Shown: positions 1 through 7,906, numbered from the stretch's first letter. The stretch: 25,958 bases of DNA from Spirochaetia bacterium UBA6919 (GCA_002450905.1 DKAT01000002.1:86496-112453); one strand, 5' to 3'. Notes: generated by a model from the sequence alone, not told the origin. Made by a program: numbers and translations.

Positions 1-873
1 ATACTTTTTAGTAAATCGTAAAGATTTAGCTTCTATATCTAAATCGATATCACGGGGTAAAACAACATCTATTGTATCACCAAATTTTACCTGGAGGGTA
101 TTTGAAATGGCATCTCCAAGAATAATATCATTGACAGAATCGATACGAAAAGGGATATTTAATTTAGATTCATCAATAGGGGGAGTAATCTGAGAGTTGG
201 ACCGTTTTATGATTTCTGAAAGTGATTTATTTTCTAATGAATCTAATTTTCCTTTATTAATTTGACTTATGAGTTCCTTTATATCATCAGAATTATTTTT
301 TAAATTACTATTAGAATTTTCTGTATCGGCAGAATTATCAGAATCTATAGAATCATCCTTATTATCATTATTAGGTCCAGAAGATTTTTCCGAACCAGAG
401 GATTCATTGTGATCATCCAAATCATCATCTTTATCAATTTCGTTGTAATGATTGTCAATACTATCAATTATTTTGAAATTCTTTGTAAAATAAGAGCTTT
501 TCAAAATCTGATCATCATAAAATGCTTTAACTGTAACGTAAGTATAGTTTGAATTTTGCCTTGACTTAATCAACCCTTCGCTTTCAAAGAATGGTACAGC
601 AAGTTCCACATCTTTATGAGTCTTAATTTTTTTATACGCTCCCATATAACTCTTAAAATTATTTTCTGGATCGCTTACTCTTAAATGAAAATCACTTCCA
701 ATGACTTTATCCTTTATTCCATTATGAAATCCATTAACAATTGACAAGACAATAATTGGAACGGATATAGCCATGGATACCGTTAAAATGGATATGAATA
801 ACAATTTTGATATAAACAAATTATCTTTTTTGGATCGAAGATAACGAAATGCAGTAAATAGTTCAAATTTCAT
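1..873 (-). CDS. LolC/LolE-type lipoprotein-export permease, N-terminal 291 residues (truncated by window edge)
   Basis: The frame is open for 291 codons from an ATG at 873 to the left edge, so the C-terminal half with the remaining membrane segments is outside. The start (MKFELFTAFRYLRSKK), one membrane segment at about residues 22-48 ending in IVLSIVNGF, and a periplasmic part with the ILGDAI...VKFGDTIDVVLP stretch (about 250-272) match the MacB-like periplasmic core of LolC/LolE permeases. These work with the LolD ATPase to release lipoproteins from the inner membrane. Residues about 143-198 form an Asp/Asn/Ser-rich insert that the family does not normally have. There is no clear Shine-Dalgarno upstream of the ATG. 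The gene is divergent from the oxidoreductase operon. LolC and LolE cannot be told apart here, and a MacB-like efflux permease is less likely. Confidence 0.82.
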   Translation of the reverse strand, partial: MKFELFTAFRYLRSKKDNLFISKLLFISILTVSMAISVPIIVLSIVNGFHNGIKDKVIGSDFHLRVSDPENNFKSYMGAYKKIKTHKDVELAVPFFESEGLIKSRQNSNYTYVTVKAFYDDQILKSSYFTKNFKIIDSIDNHYNEIDKDDDLDDHNESSGSEKSSGPNNDNKDDSIDSDNSADTENSNSNLKNNSDDIKELISQINKGKLDSLENKSLSEIIKRSNSQITPPIDESKLNIPFRIDSVNDIILGDAISNTLQVKFGDTIDVVLPRDIDLDIEAKSLRFTKKY

Positions 874-1175
874 GTTACAATACTTATATATTTGAAATTA
901 TATTAGACGCATATTTTGTACTGGAAAATCACTAGTCGAATTATTAATATATTTAAAACAATTCAAAAGTAAAGTAAAAAATTATATGACAGATATGAGA
1001 TTTTTTTATATTTTAAAATAAAATGTTATCAAAATCTTTCTCATTTATTATATTTTATAACGTGTAAACAATATTTTTTTGAACCAGCAGGGATCATGAG
1101 TTTAGGTATATATCACATTTAATTTATAAATTGGAACTTTTTCCAAATATTTGATGTTAAAATTATTGTTAATCA

Positions 1176-1215
1176 TAGGATTATTAATATTTAATTTATC
1201 TTCTGATTAATCCTA
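1176..1215. repeat. Inverted repeat upstream of oxidoreductase operon
   Basis: TAGGATTA (1176-1183) and TAATCCTA (1208-1215) are perfect 8-bp inverted arms separated by 24 bp. They end about 40 bp before the likely -10 of the oxidoreductase operon, a position that would suit an activator or a distal operator half-pair. No known regulator site was recognised. Confidence 0.4.
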
Positions 1216-1231
1216 AGAACTTATCCAGCAA

Positions 1232-1260
1232 TTTTTAGCCATAATGATTATATTTATAAT
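1232..1260 (+). promoter_or_regulatory. Likely sigma-70-type promoter for the oxidoreductase operon
   Basis: A perfect TATAAT lies at 1255-1260, giving an untranslated leader of about 30 nt before the ATG at 1298. The -35 region at 1232-1237 (TTTTTA) is a poor match with a 17-bp spacer, so an activator may be needed. AAGGAG at 1283-1288 is the ribosome-binding site of the first gene. Confidence 0.4.
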
Positions 1261-1297
1261 CTTAAAATACAGGTAATTACATAAGGAGAATCACTTA

Positions 1298-1891
1298 ATG
1301 AGTATATACAAAGTATCCCGAGGACCCGAAGCATTTTTACCCCCTGCAGCAGCAACTATGGGTGTAGAACTTCCTGATGAAGGAGGTGCACTCATCGAAG
1401 GAAGAATTGTAACTGAAGCAGAAGCCCTTGAACATGCAGCCAAAATACTCCTCGAAGCTAAAGTCCCTACAATATTTCCTGGTCCCCTCGTTCTATGGAA
1501 CTGGAGAGATGGGGTAGAAAAGAAAGCTAAGGCTATTCGAAATCTCTTTGAAACCCTCAAACAGGTTGCAAAACCAGGTCAAAAGCCCATGCTTATTCCC
1601 ATGGCAGATTACAGACCAAAATATCCCAAAATTAATCCTGAAGTGGAAATCAACCCAAATCATCCTAATTTAACTATATGGCATAATAAGATAGATGCGT
1701 GTATGTTTGTCGGTGTTCACTGTCACTTTGCTAATCTTTCTCTAAAAATTATTCGCGGTGAAACAGACTGCTATACTATTGCTATGTGTGCTCAGCACGG
1801 ACATGAGGACGCTATGATGACATTTCGTGATGCGTCCGCCGAGAAAATTGATCAGCTCAGCGCCAAAATTAAGGAACTGGCTGGAAAATAA
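1298..1891 (+). CDS. CO dehydrogenase beta / acetyl-CoA synthase epsilon-like subunit of the 2-oxoacid oxidoreductase operon
   Basis: The protein has 197 aa, and AAGGAG sits 9 nt before the ATG. The C-terminal half contains VGVHCHFANL and a Cys/His-rich stretch (TDCYTIAMC, then HGHED) that I recognise from proteins annotated as the carbon monoxide dehydrogenase beta subunit / acetyl-CoA synthase epsilon family. In archaeal CODH/ACS the epsilon subunit has a Rossmann-like fold and has been linked to flavin binding. No CODH catalytic subunit is encoded nearby. The gene is the first of five, 20 nt before the alpha subunit, and genes of this family do occur at the head of such oxidoreductase operons. 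Its role there is unknown; an accessory or electron-transfer subunit is an inference. Confidence 0.7.
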   Translation: MSIYKVSRGPEAFLPPAAATMGVELPDEGGALIEGRIVTEAEALEHAAKILLEAKVPTIFPGPLVLWNWRDGVEKKAKAIRNLFETLKQVAKPGQKPMLIPMADYRPKYPKINPEVEINPNHPNLTIWHNKIDACMFVGVHCHFANLSLKIIRGETDCYTIAMCAQHGHEDAMMTFRDASAEKIDQLSAKIKELAGK

Positions 1892-1911
1892 AAATATAAG
1901 GGGTTAATCAA

Positions 1912-3111
1912 ATGAGTTCTAAACAAAGTTTAATTGGAACAAAGAATAACATGGGGCAAACCTATGCTAATATAGAAGATTTTTTTAATGGGAAAATACC
2001 ACGGGAAAAGAATTTTATGACAGGATCAGAAGTCGTGAAAGAGGCCGTAAAACGCTCTAGTGTGGATATGAGTATCTCCTATCCGATCACTCCTCAAAGT
2101 GAGGCCGCACACCTTGTTGGTGAGCTATGGGTTGAAGGCTATGTGAAGGCATATTTTCGTGGAGAACATGAATTTGCTGTAATGAGTGAGTGTGCTGGAG
2201 CATCCTTTGGAGGTGCTAGAGTATTTACAACAACATCAGGCCCAGGGACATTAAGAGCTTTCGAGAATTTCCCGATGTGGAGTGGCGCAAGGCTTCCTAT
2301 CATGCTATGTCTTATGACAAGAGGTATTAATTCTCCGTTATCCATTCAGCCAGATACTATTGAAATCGGTATGCTTCTGGACACTGGAATGCTTATTTGG
2401 CATGCAGAGGATGCACAGGAATTATTTGATTATATTTTAAAAGGATATATCGTTGCAGAACAGCCTGATGTCCATCTTCCGATTGTAGTAGCTATAGATG
2501 GTTTCTTTGTAAGTCATACGAAAGAAATGGTTCAGCTTACTGATCCTAATTTCTGTATTGAACCTTATGATCCTTATCGCTCCCCAGTTCCTGTAATGGA
2601 TATGGAAACAGCTCCAATGCGAATTATGAGAGACCCATTTGTAATGAAATCAAATTACATTAGTTATATGACCCACGCTTCCTGGCAGCTTGAAATTCGT
2701 GGAGCTATTGAGAGAAGTCGTAAATATACTAAACGTCTTTTGGGTGGAAGCCTTATTGAAGTAGAGAATGGTGATGCTGAAATACTTCTTTGTACAAGCG
2801 GAACAGCTGTTAGTCAAAGTCGTGAAGCAATTCGTCTTATGAAAGCAAAAGGTATGGATGTTGGTCTTGTGAAAATTAAAACCATCCGTCCATTCCCTAT
2901 AGATGAGATCAGACAAGCCCTTTCAAAGGCAAAACTGATAGTAGTCCCTGAGTTAAATATATCAGGCTTTATGGCAAAAGAAATTAAAGCTTGTATTGAC
3001 CGTAATGATCGTGTCATGGTTGGTCCTCATGTTTGTGGGGGGATGACAATGCCACCTGAAGTAATTTTGGAAGAAATACAAAAAGAATTAGCCCTAAGAA
3101 ATGTTGCTTAA
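1912..3111 (+). CDS. porA: 2-oxoacid:ferredoxin oxidoreductase, alpha subunit
   Basis: At 399 aa this is the usual length for a separate alpha subunit. It has the pyrimidine-binding domain with YPITPQSEAAH (about 56-66) and the EHEFAVMSECAGASFGGAR region, where the Glu activates thiamine diphosphate. The TSGPG turn follows, and after about residue 260 comes a transketolase C-terminal-like domain (LLCTSGTAVSQSREA, then IKTIRPFP). Its partner beta subunit follows after 14 nt. The complex decarboxylates a 2-oxoacid and CoA to acyl-CoA, CO2 and reduced ferredoxin in the cytoplasm, and it can run in reverse in anaerobes. Pyruvate is the most likely substrate, but the sequence does not exclude other 2-oxoacids. 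AAGGGG precedes the ATG. Confidence 0.9.
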   Translation: MSSKQSLIGTKNNMGQTYANIEDFFNGKIPREKNFMTGSEVVKEAVKRSSVDMSISYPITPQSEAAHLVGELWVEGYVKAYFRGEHEFAVMSECAGASFGGARVFTTTSGPGTLRAFENFPMWSGARLPIMLCLMTRGINSPLSIQPDTIEIGMLLDTGMLIWHAEDAQELFDYILKGYIVAEQPDVHLPIVVAIDGFFVSHTKEMVQLTDPNFCIEPYDPYRSPVPVMDMETAPMRIMRDPFVMKSNYISYMTHASWQLEIRGAIERSRKYTKRLLGGSLIEVENGDAEILLCTSGTAVSQSREAIRLMKAKGMDVGLVKIKTIRPFPIDEIRQALSKAKLIVVPELNISGFMAKEIKACIDRNDRVMVGPHVCGGMTMPPEVILEEIQKELALRNVA

Positions 3112-3125
3112 TTAAGGAGTTAAAA

Positions 3126-4040
3126 ATGTCAAAAAATGTTATTAGAATGTCAGAAGCTCTGGCAGATATCATGCCAGAGGAATATATAGAGCTCGTTGAA
3201 ACCTCAACCTATGGAAAAGTTGATCGGAGTTGGCGAGATATAGGTGAAAGCAAAGATCTCATCGAAACACACTCCCTATGTGCTGGTTGTCCTGAGAGTC
3301 TTGGGTTTCGATATATCATGGCATCTCTTCCAAACCCCGAAGATACAGTTATGGTTGGGTCTACAGGTTGTACCAGTCTTGTTTTCCCTCATATTGCAGT
3401 TCATAATATCCACTCCCTATTTGGAAATCAAAACGCTATTGCATCCGGATTAAAACGGGCATTAGAAGTTCGTTTTCCTGATAAGATTAAAGATGTTGTA
3501 GTATTAGCTGGTGATGGTGCTACTGTAGATATTGGATTAGATATGACCCTTCAGAGCTGGTTCCGTCAAGAAAAAATAACAACTATCTGTTTTGATAATG
3601 AGTTCTATGGCAATACCGGTGGACAGGAAAGCGGATTAATGCGCAAGCAATTTGTTGCAAAAATGGCTCCTGCTGGAAAACAATTTGATAAAGTTAATCT
3701 ACCTCAAATTGCTATTGATTCCGGTTGTCACTACGTTGCAAGCCTTACAACTAGTAAGCCGATGCGAGTTGAGAAAGTTATTCGAAATGCTGTAATGTTA
3801 GCACGAGAACTTGGCCCAACTTACGTTCAGCTCTACACTCCATGTATTCTTGAATTAGGAATGCAGAGTATGGATGGAATTAATGAAATGAAATCCGCTG
3901 AAAAAAAGGGTGAGAGATTTGAGTTCTTTGAATTTAAAACAGATGCTGCTTCTGCACTAATTGATAAATGGGAAGCAGAACGCAATGAGCGTAAGGAAGC
4001 TAAGAAGAAGGCGAAGAAGGAAGCTGAAGCTAAAGCTTAA
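3126..4040 (+). CDS. porB: 2-oxoacid:ferredoxin oxidoreductase, beta (thiamine diphosphate-binding) subunit
   Basis: The 304-aa protein carries the thiamine diphosphate/Mg motif GDGA (129-132) followed by DNEFYGNTGGQ (157-167). Four cysteines match the ligands of the proximal [4Fe-4S] cluster: C52 and C55 (CAGC), C82 and C240. The last 25 or so residues are an unusual run of Lys, Glu and Ala, likely a charged helix of unknown role. AAGGAG lies before the ATG, and the gap from the alpha gene is 14 nt. A 157-nt gap with a large inverted repeat separates it from the gamma gene. Catalysis and electron transfer to the ferredoxin subunit take place here. Confidence 0.9.
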   Translation: MSKNVIRMSEALADIMPEEYIELVETSTYGKVDRSWRDIGESKDLIETHSLCAGCPESLGFRYIMASLPNPEDTVMVGSTGCTSLVFPHIAVHNIHSLFGNQNAIASGLKRALEVRFPDKIKDVVVLAGDGATVDIGLDMTLQSWFRQEKITTICFDNEFYGNTGGQESGLMRKQFVAKMAPAGKQFDKVNLPQIAIDSGCHYVASLTTSKPMRVEKVIRNAVMLARELGPTYVQLYTPCILELGMQSMDGINEMKSAEKKGERFEFFEFKTDAASALIDKWEAERNERKEAKKKAKKEAEAKA

Positions 4041-4067
4041 CAACAAAAGTAATTTAGTAATATAAAT

Positions 4068-4156
4068 AGGGTGGTTCTGAAGGATATTTCAGTTATTTGA
4101 TTCGTATAAAAGTTTTTTCACTCTAAAGATTAAATTGACTATCCCTCAGACCCCCT
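4068..4156 (+). repeat. Long imperfect inverted repeat (possible RNA stem) between beta and gamma subunit genes
   Basis: TCTGAAGGATA at 4076-4086 pairs with TATCCCTCAGA at 4140-4150 (10 of 11 positions). The stem extends outward as AGGGTGG (4068-4074) against CCCCCT (4151-4156) with two bulged T residues. The loop is 53 nt (4087-4139) and contains no obvious second stem or U-tract. It sits in the only large gap of an otherwise tight operon, so it could be an mRNA-processing or stability element, an attenuator or a structured leader for the gamma gene. Confidence 0.5.
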
Positions 4157-4197
4157 GTGAAGCTATATAAAGTAGTAATACAATATTTGGAGTTATT

Positions 4198-4881
4198 ATG
4201 AGAGCAAGAGTTAATCTACGTATGTCAGGTCTTGGAGGTCAAGGTGTGGTTACCTCAGCACATGTCCTTGCCACTGCAGCTTCGAAAGAAGACAAATATT
4301 CATTATCAAATCCATTTTTTGGTGCAGAAAAACGAATGGCTCCATCTGAGTCGTATTGCAGAATTGGAAATGAGCCTATCTATGATAGAGGGGAACTTGT
4401 CTATCCAGATGTAATTATGGTTTTTCACCCCCAGGTTATCACGCTGAATAAGAGCTATACAATGCCATTTTATTCTGGAATTAAAAAGGGTGGTGTGGTT
4501 ATTATTAACACTATAGAAGATCTTCTAAATGATGAACAAAAAGAGGAATTGGCAAAAAACGATGTTCCCTACATGAATTTCGGTGCTACGGAAATTGCAA
4601 CGGAAGTTGCTGGAACTGAGTTAGCAACTAATATGGCAATGCTTGGAGCTCTTTTAGGGGTCACAGAAATTGTTACGATGAATAGCATGGACTTAGCCAT
4701 CCAGGATCGTTTTGGAAAGAAATATGTTGCTTCCGGGGGTACTGCAACCCTTGATGAAGCTATTAAAAAGAAGTTTGCAAAAAAAGAACAGCTTCTTAAA
4801 AAGAATCTTGAGACCGTGAGTAAAGCATATGAATTTGGCAAAGCTTGGGCTAAGACTTTAAAACAGCCGATTCTCAATTAA
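4198..4881 (+). CDS. porC: 2-oxoacid:ferredoxin oxidoreductase, gamma subunit
   Basis: The 227-aa protein begins with the MSGLGGQGVVTSAHVLA motif at about residues 9-25, the mark of the gamma (POR/KOR catalytic gamma) domain that binds the CoA-side partner of the complex. SNPFFGAEKR and the conserved 'YPDVIMVFHP' segment follow, which is normal for this family. The C-terminal 45 residues are Lys-rich and helical. TTGGAG lies 5 nt before the ATG. The gene is separated from the beta gene by 157 nt with an inverted repeat and followed by the ferredoxin subunit after 33 nt. Confidence 0.88.
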   Translation: MRARVNLRMSGLGGQGVVTSAHVLATAASKEDKYSLSNPFFGAEKRMAPSESYCRIGNEPIYDRGELVYPDVIMVFHPQVITLNKSYTMPFYSGIKKGGVVIINTIEDLLNDEQKEELAKNDVPYMNFGATEIATEVAGTELATNMAMLGALLGVTEIVTMNSMDLAIQDRFGKKYVASGGTATLDEAIKKKFAKKEQLLKKNLETVSKAYEFGKAWAKTLKQPILN

Positions 4882-4914
4882 TTTAATTTAAAAAGTAATG
4901 AGGAGTATATAGAT

Positions 4915-5121
4915 ATGTATGCAGTAGCCAGAGTAACAGAAGCAGAATGTACTGCTGAAAAGGGATGTCGTTTATGTATTGCTGCTTGTCCCGAGCCAAA
5001 CACAATAAATTATGATTTTAATAAAAAAGTAGCTGTAGTTCATGAACAAAGATGTAAAGGATGTGAATTATGTGTTCCAGCCTGCCAGGTACAAAAATGT
5101 ATATCTATGATTCACTTGTAA
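4915..5121 (+). CDS. porD: 2-oxoacid:ferredoxin oxidoreductase, delta (2[4Fe-4S] ferredoxin) subunit
   Basis: The 68-aa protein contains two cluster motifs: C12-x5-C18-x2-C21-x3-C25-P and C47-x2-C50-x2-C53-x3-C57. An extra cysteine lies at 62. The first motif has five residues between its first two cysteines instead of two, as in some ferredoxin subunits of these complexes. It is expected to carry electrons from the beta-subunit cluster to external ferredoxin. GAGGAG precedes the ATG. It is the last gene of the operon; no strong terminator is visible downstream. Confidence 0.88.
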   Translation: MYAVARVTEAECTAEKGCRLCIAACPEPNTINYDFNKKVAVVHEQRCKGCELCVPACQVQKCISMIHL

Positions 5122-5283
5122 AAATTTATTTTCCTGAGAAATAAAGAATAATTTTGGGAAAAAGTCTTCTAAATTTGTTTATTAATGTACTTATACTGAT
5201 AATCTTTCTAATTTACAATCTTTTAAAACATGGTACGAGAAAACTATCCATGACTTCTGAGTAATATGTTATTGAAAGTGTAT

Positions 5284-5292
5284 TGGTATAAT
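5284..5292 (+). promoter_or_regulatory. Extended -10 promoter of the DsrE-family gene
   Basis: TGG followed by TATAAT (5284-5292) is a perfect extended -10 element (TGnTATAAT). Transcription would start near 5299, giving a leader of about 15 nt that still contains AGGA (5301-5304). No -35 is evident, which fits an extended -10 promoter. This placement argues against translation from the earlier in-frame ATG at 5266. Confidence 0.5.
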
Positions 5293-5313
5293 TTTCTGAT
5301 AGGAAAAAAAAAT

Positions 5314-5661
5314 ATGATAACGATAATAATTAATGAGCCGCCCTATTCTGGTAATGATAAGGCATGGAATGGATTAAGACTCGCAAAAACACTTTTAGAA
5401 AAAGGGCAATCTATTAATATATTTCTTATAGACAAGGCTATAGATATTGGAAAACAAAATCATGTTGTTCCTGATGGGGAAATTAATCTTGAGGAGATGG
5501 TAAAGGATATTCTATCTAAGGGTGGGGTATTTAAAGGATGTAAAACATGTATTACACGTTGTAGTGTGAAAAATGATCCTTTGATTGTTGGTGTTGAAGA
5601 AGGAAGTATGAGCGCTCTGAGTAACTGGGTTATTGATAGTGATAAAGTTGTGTGTTTTTAA
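5314..5661 (+). CDS. DsrE/DsrF-like family protein
   Basis: The protein has 115 aa from the ATG at 5314, chosen because AGGA sits 9 nt upstream and the protein then begins MITIIINEPPYSGNDKAWNG, the typical start of small DsrE-family proteins. It has the family layout: beta-strand, NEPPY, helix GLRLAKTLL, then IFLIDKAI, DGEINLEEM, the cysteine patch C76-x2-C79-x3-C83, and GSMSALSNWVIDSDKVV at the end. Members handle sulfur (persulfide relay) or act as small redox proteins; the exact role of this stand-alone form is unknown. It follows the oxidoreductase operon by about 190 nt but has its own promoter. A longer frame from 5266 exists but lacks a ribosome-binding site. Confidence 0.8.
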   Translation: MITIIINEPPYSGNDKAWNGLRLAKTLLEKGQSINIFLIDKAIDIGKQNHVVPDGEINLEEMVKDILSKGGVFKGCKTCITRCSVKNDPLIVGVEEGSMSALSNWVIDSDKVVCF

Positions 5662-5805
5662 AATAATATGAGGTATCAATTATTTAATACAATGTAAATT
5701 GATAATCATTGCTGAAGGGAAATCTTTGTTATGTAAATATGTTGATATTTTAGGAAAATTGCCGCATGTTTATGATATTCAAGGAGTTATTTTGGAGGTG
5801 GTAAT

Positions 5806-7836
5806 ATGATATGGGGGAGATTCAATGAAGGGCAATATACAAATCAACTTCAAGAAAAATTTGGATTAAATCAGTTTAGAAAATCACAATGGAAAGTAAT
5901 TAAGAAGATTTTACAGGGCAAGAAAGTATTATTTATCGAGAAAACAGGATATGGGAAATCTCTTTGTTACCAGTTTCCAGCTACCTTGCTCAGTGGAATT
6001 ACAATTGTAATTTCTCCTCTAATTTCTCTTATGAGAGATCAGGTCAATTCTTTAAAACATTCTAATATCTCTGCTAATCAAATACATAGTGGAATGTCTA
6101 AATCTGAAATATCATCTATCCTTGAAAGTGCAATCAATAATGATCTGAAACTCCTATATATAGCTCCTGAACGCCTTGAAAATGAATTGTGGGGCTCTAT
6201 TCTTGATCGATTAAATATAAGTCTTTTTGTAATAGATGAAGCCCATTGTATTTCTGAATGGGGACATGATTTTCGCCCGTCTTACCTAAGAATTATTTAT
6301 ACCATTCGTCGTTATATGAAAAATATACCAATACTAGCAACTACTGCTACTGTAAATTCAAGGGTTATTAAAGATATCCGATCTCAAATAGGTCGTTTTT
6401 ATAGGATTAAAGGTTCATTGGAACGTTCATCTTTTCAAATATCCATTATCCAAGTTCAAAATGAGTATTCTAAACTTGCATTTATTAAAGAAAACATTGG
6501 ATCCTTCAAGGGAACAGGGATTATTTTTTGTAGAACAAGATCCGAAACTTTGATCTACTCAGAGTTTATAAGATTAATGGGTATTCAAACATCGGCATAT
6601 CATGGCAAATTAGATAATTTAAGACGTAGTGAAATTGAAAAATCCTTTATGGAAAATAAATATAAGGTTATTTGCAGTACAATGGCTCTCGGGATGGGAG
6701 TAAATAAAAATGATATCCGATTTATAATTCATACTTATGTTCCAGAGTCTCTTTTAAAATACTATCAGGAGATTGGTAGAGCTGGACGGGATGATAGCAG
6801 TGCAAATCTTATACTCCTTTATAATCCTCAGGAAATAAACTATAATAAAAGAAAACTATTGTCCCAGAAGGCTAATAAGAAAGATTTTCTCCATGTATTC
6901 GAAATACTCAAAAATAATAGGTATGATATAAATAAATTAATGATTAAAACAGGCTTGTCTCGAGGTAAGCTTAATCAAATCCTTCTCCAATTTGAGAAAA
7001 AAAAATGGATAAAATTTGAAAAGGACTCTGGTAAGACTTATTATAAAGGACAAAAAAATCCATTTTATATCTCTCTTAGAAATTATCAGAAATGGTTTTT
7101 ATATAAAGAAAAAGAACTTCGTGAAGTTGAAAAATATTGTTCTACCCAAGAATGTTTAATGAAATTTATTAGAAATGCTTTGGGGGACTATTCAAAGGAT
7201 CATTGCTTAAAGTGTAATCGCTGTATAAGAAAAAATATTTATTATGTACCCCAAGATGAATCTATCCAATTTGCCTTTCAGTTCATGGAAAATTATAACC
7301 CAGAAATAATAATTAATAAGTTTTCATTAGGCTCAAAGAATAATTTAACCAATGGTGTCGCATGTTCTTATTATGGAAAGAGTGATATTGGAAAGATCAT
7401 TCGATATTCAAAGTATCACAAAGGAGGTGAATATCCTGAGTACCTTATTAATCGAATGATAAAGGTCTATCAAAATTACTTTCATGAATCCACTTTTGAT
7501 TACTTAATTCCCATCCCTTCCTCTTCTGATTTGCTAACTAATCTTGTAAAAGCTTTATCCAACAAGCTAAATATACCCGTTCATCAGGGATTAAAATCGC
7601 AAAACAAGGGTATACAGCAAAAAGATATTAAAAATCCTCTTCTGAAAAAAATAAATATAATGAATAAGTTTAATTTTATTGATCCAGATAGCATTATCAA
7701 TAAAAATATATTACTCATCGATGACATCTGTGATAGTACTGAAACAATTAAGGAAGCTGCAAACGTGTTATTCAGTTATGGTGCTAATAAAATATCTCCT
7801 CTTGTTATTGCAAAGACTATGAGTATTGACGAATAA
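5806..7836 (+). CDS. recQ: RecQ-family ATP-dependent DNA helicase with C-terminal phosphoribosyltransferase domain
   Basis: The protein has 676 aa. Helicase motifs are clear: Walker A TGYGKS (47-52), ISPLISLMRDQ, DEAH (144-147) followed by CISEWGHDFRPSY, ATTATV, and motif VI QEIGRAGRD (321-329). A RecQ-type zinc site follows, with cysteines 445, 450, 467, 470 and 473. The last 110 or so residues form a type I phosphoribosyltransferase-like domain, with IPIPSSSD and the PRPP-loop-like ILLIDDICDSTET (635-647), as in ComF. RecQ proteins with this tail are known in several bacterial groups. It unwinds 3'-5' during recombination and replication repair; the tail's role is unknown. No HRDC domain is present. 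GGAGGTGG lies 4 nt before the ATG. Confidence 0.92.
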   Translation: MIWGRFNEGQYTNQLQEKFGLNQFRKSQWKVIKKILQGKKVLFIEKTGYGKSLCYQFPATLLSGITIVISPLISLMRDQVNSLKHSNISANQIHSGMSKSEISSILESAINNDLKLLYIAPERLENELWGSILDRLNISLFVIDEAHCISEWGHDFRPSYLRIIYTIRRYMKNIPILATTATVNSRVIKDIRSQIGRFYRIKGSLERSSFQISIIQVQNEYSKLAFIKENIGSFKGTGIIFCRTRSETLIYSEFIRLMGIQTSAYHGKLDNLRRSEIEKSFMENKYKVICSTMALGMGVNKNDIRFIIHTYVPESLLKYYQEIGRAGRDDSSANLILLYNPQEINYNKRKLLSQKANKKDFLHVFEILKNNRYDINKLMIKTGLSRGKLNQILLQFEKKKWIKFEKDSGKTYYKGQKNPFYISLRNYQKWFLYKEKELREVEKYCSTQECLMKFIRNALGDYSKDHCLKCNRCIRKNIYYVPQDESIQFAFQFMENYNPEIIINKFSLGSKNNLTNGVACSYYGKSDIGKIIRYSKYHKGGEYPEYLINRMIKVYQNYFHESTFDYLIPIPSSSDLLTNLVKALSNKLNIPVHQGLKSQNKGIQQKDIKNPLLKKINIMNKFNFIDPDSIINKNILLIDDICDSTETIKEAANVLFSYGANKISPLVIAKTMSIDE

Positions 7837-7878
7837 GTTAAATTGTAATTATAAAAAATCTTTTTTAGAAAGAATCAT

Positions 7879-7906
7879 TTGACAATGGTGAAATATTTTA
7901 TCAAAT
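7879..7906 (+). promoter_or_regulatory. Likely sigma-70-type promoter of the chaperone/beta-barrel operon
   Basis: A perfect TTGACA (7879-7884) is followed after 16 bp by TCAAAT (7901-7906, 4 of 6). This puts the start near 7913 and gives a leader of about 55 nt with AAAGGAG (7955-7961) 6 nt before the ATG at 7968. Confidence 0.5.

Larger units (their letters stand above)
874..1297. other. Gene-free divergent intergenic region
   Basis: These 424 very AT-rich bases lie between the divergent permease and oxidoreductase genes. No open frame with a ribosome-binding site is visible on either strand. The only structures I can support are the inverted repeat at 1176-1215 and the likely -10 at 1255-1260. 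Short alternating A/T runs fill the rest. Confidence 0.7.

Noticed and set aside
1166..1190. Rex-type redox operator (TTGTTAA half) upstream of the oxidoreductase genes
   Set aside because: Only one half-site is present; the second half with the right spacing is missing.
5127..5147. Stem TTTATTT/AAATAAA after the ferredoxin gene as a terminator
   Set aside because: It is a pure A/T stem with no U-tract behind it, expected by chance in sequence this AT-rich.
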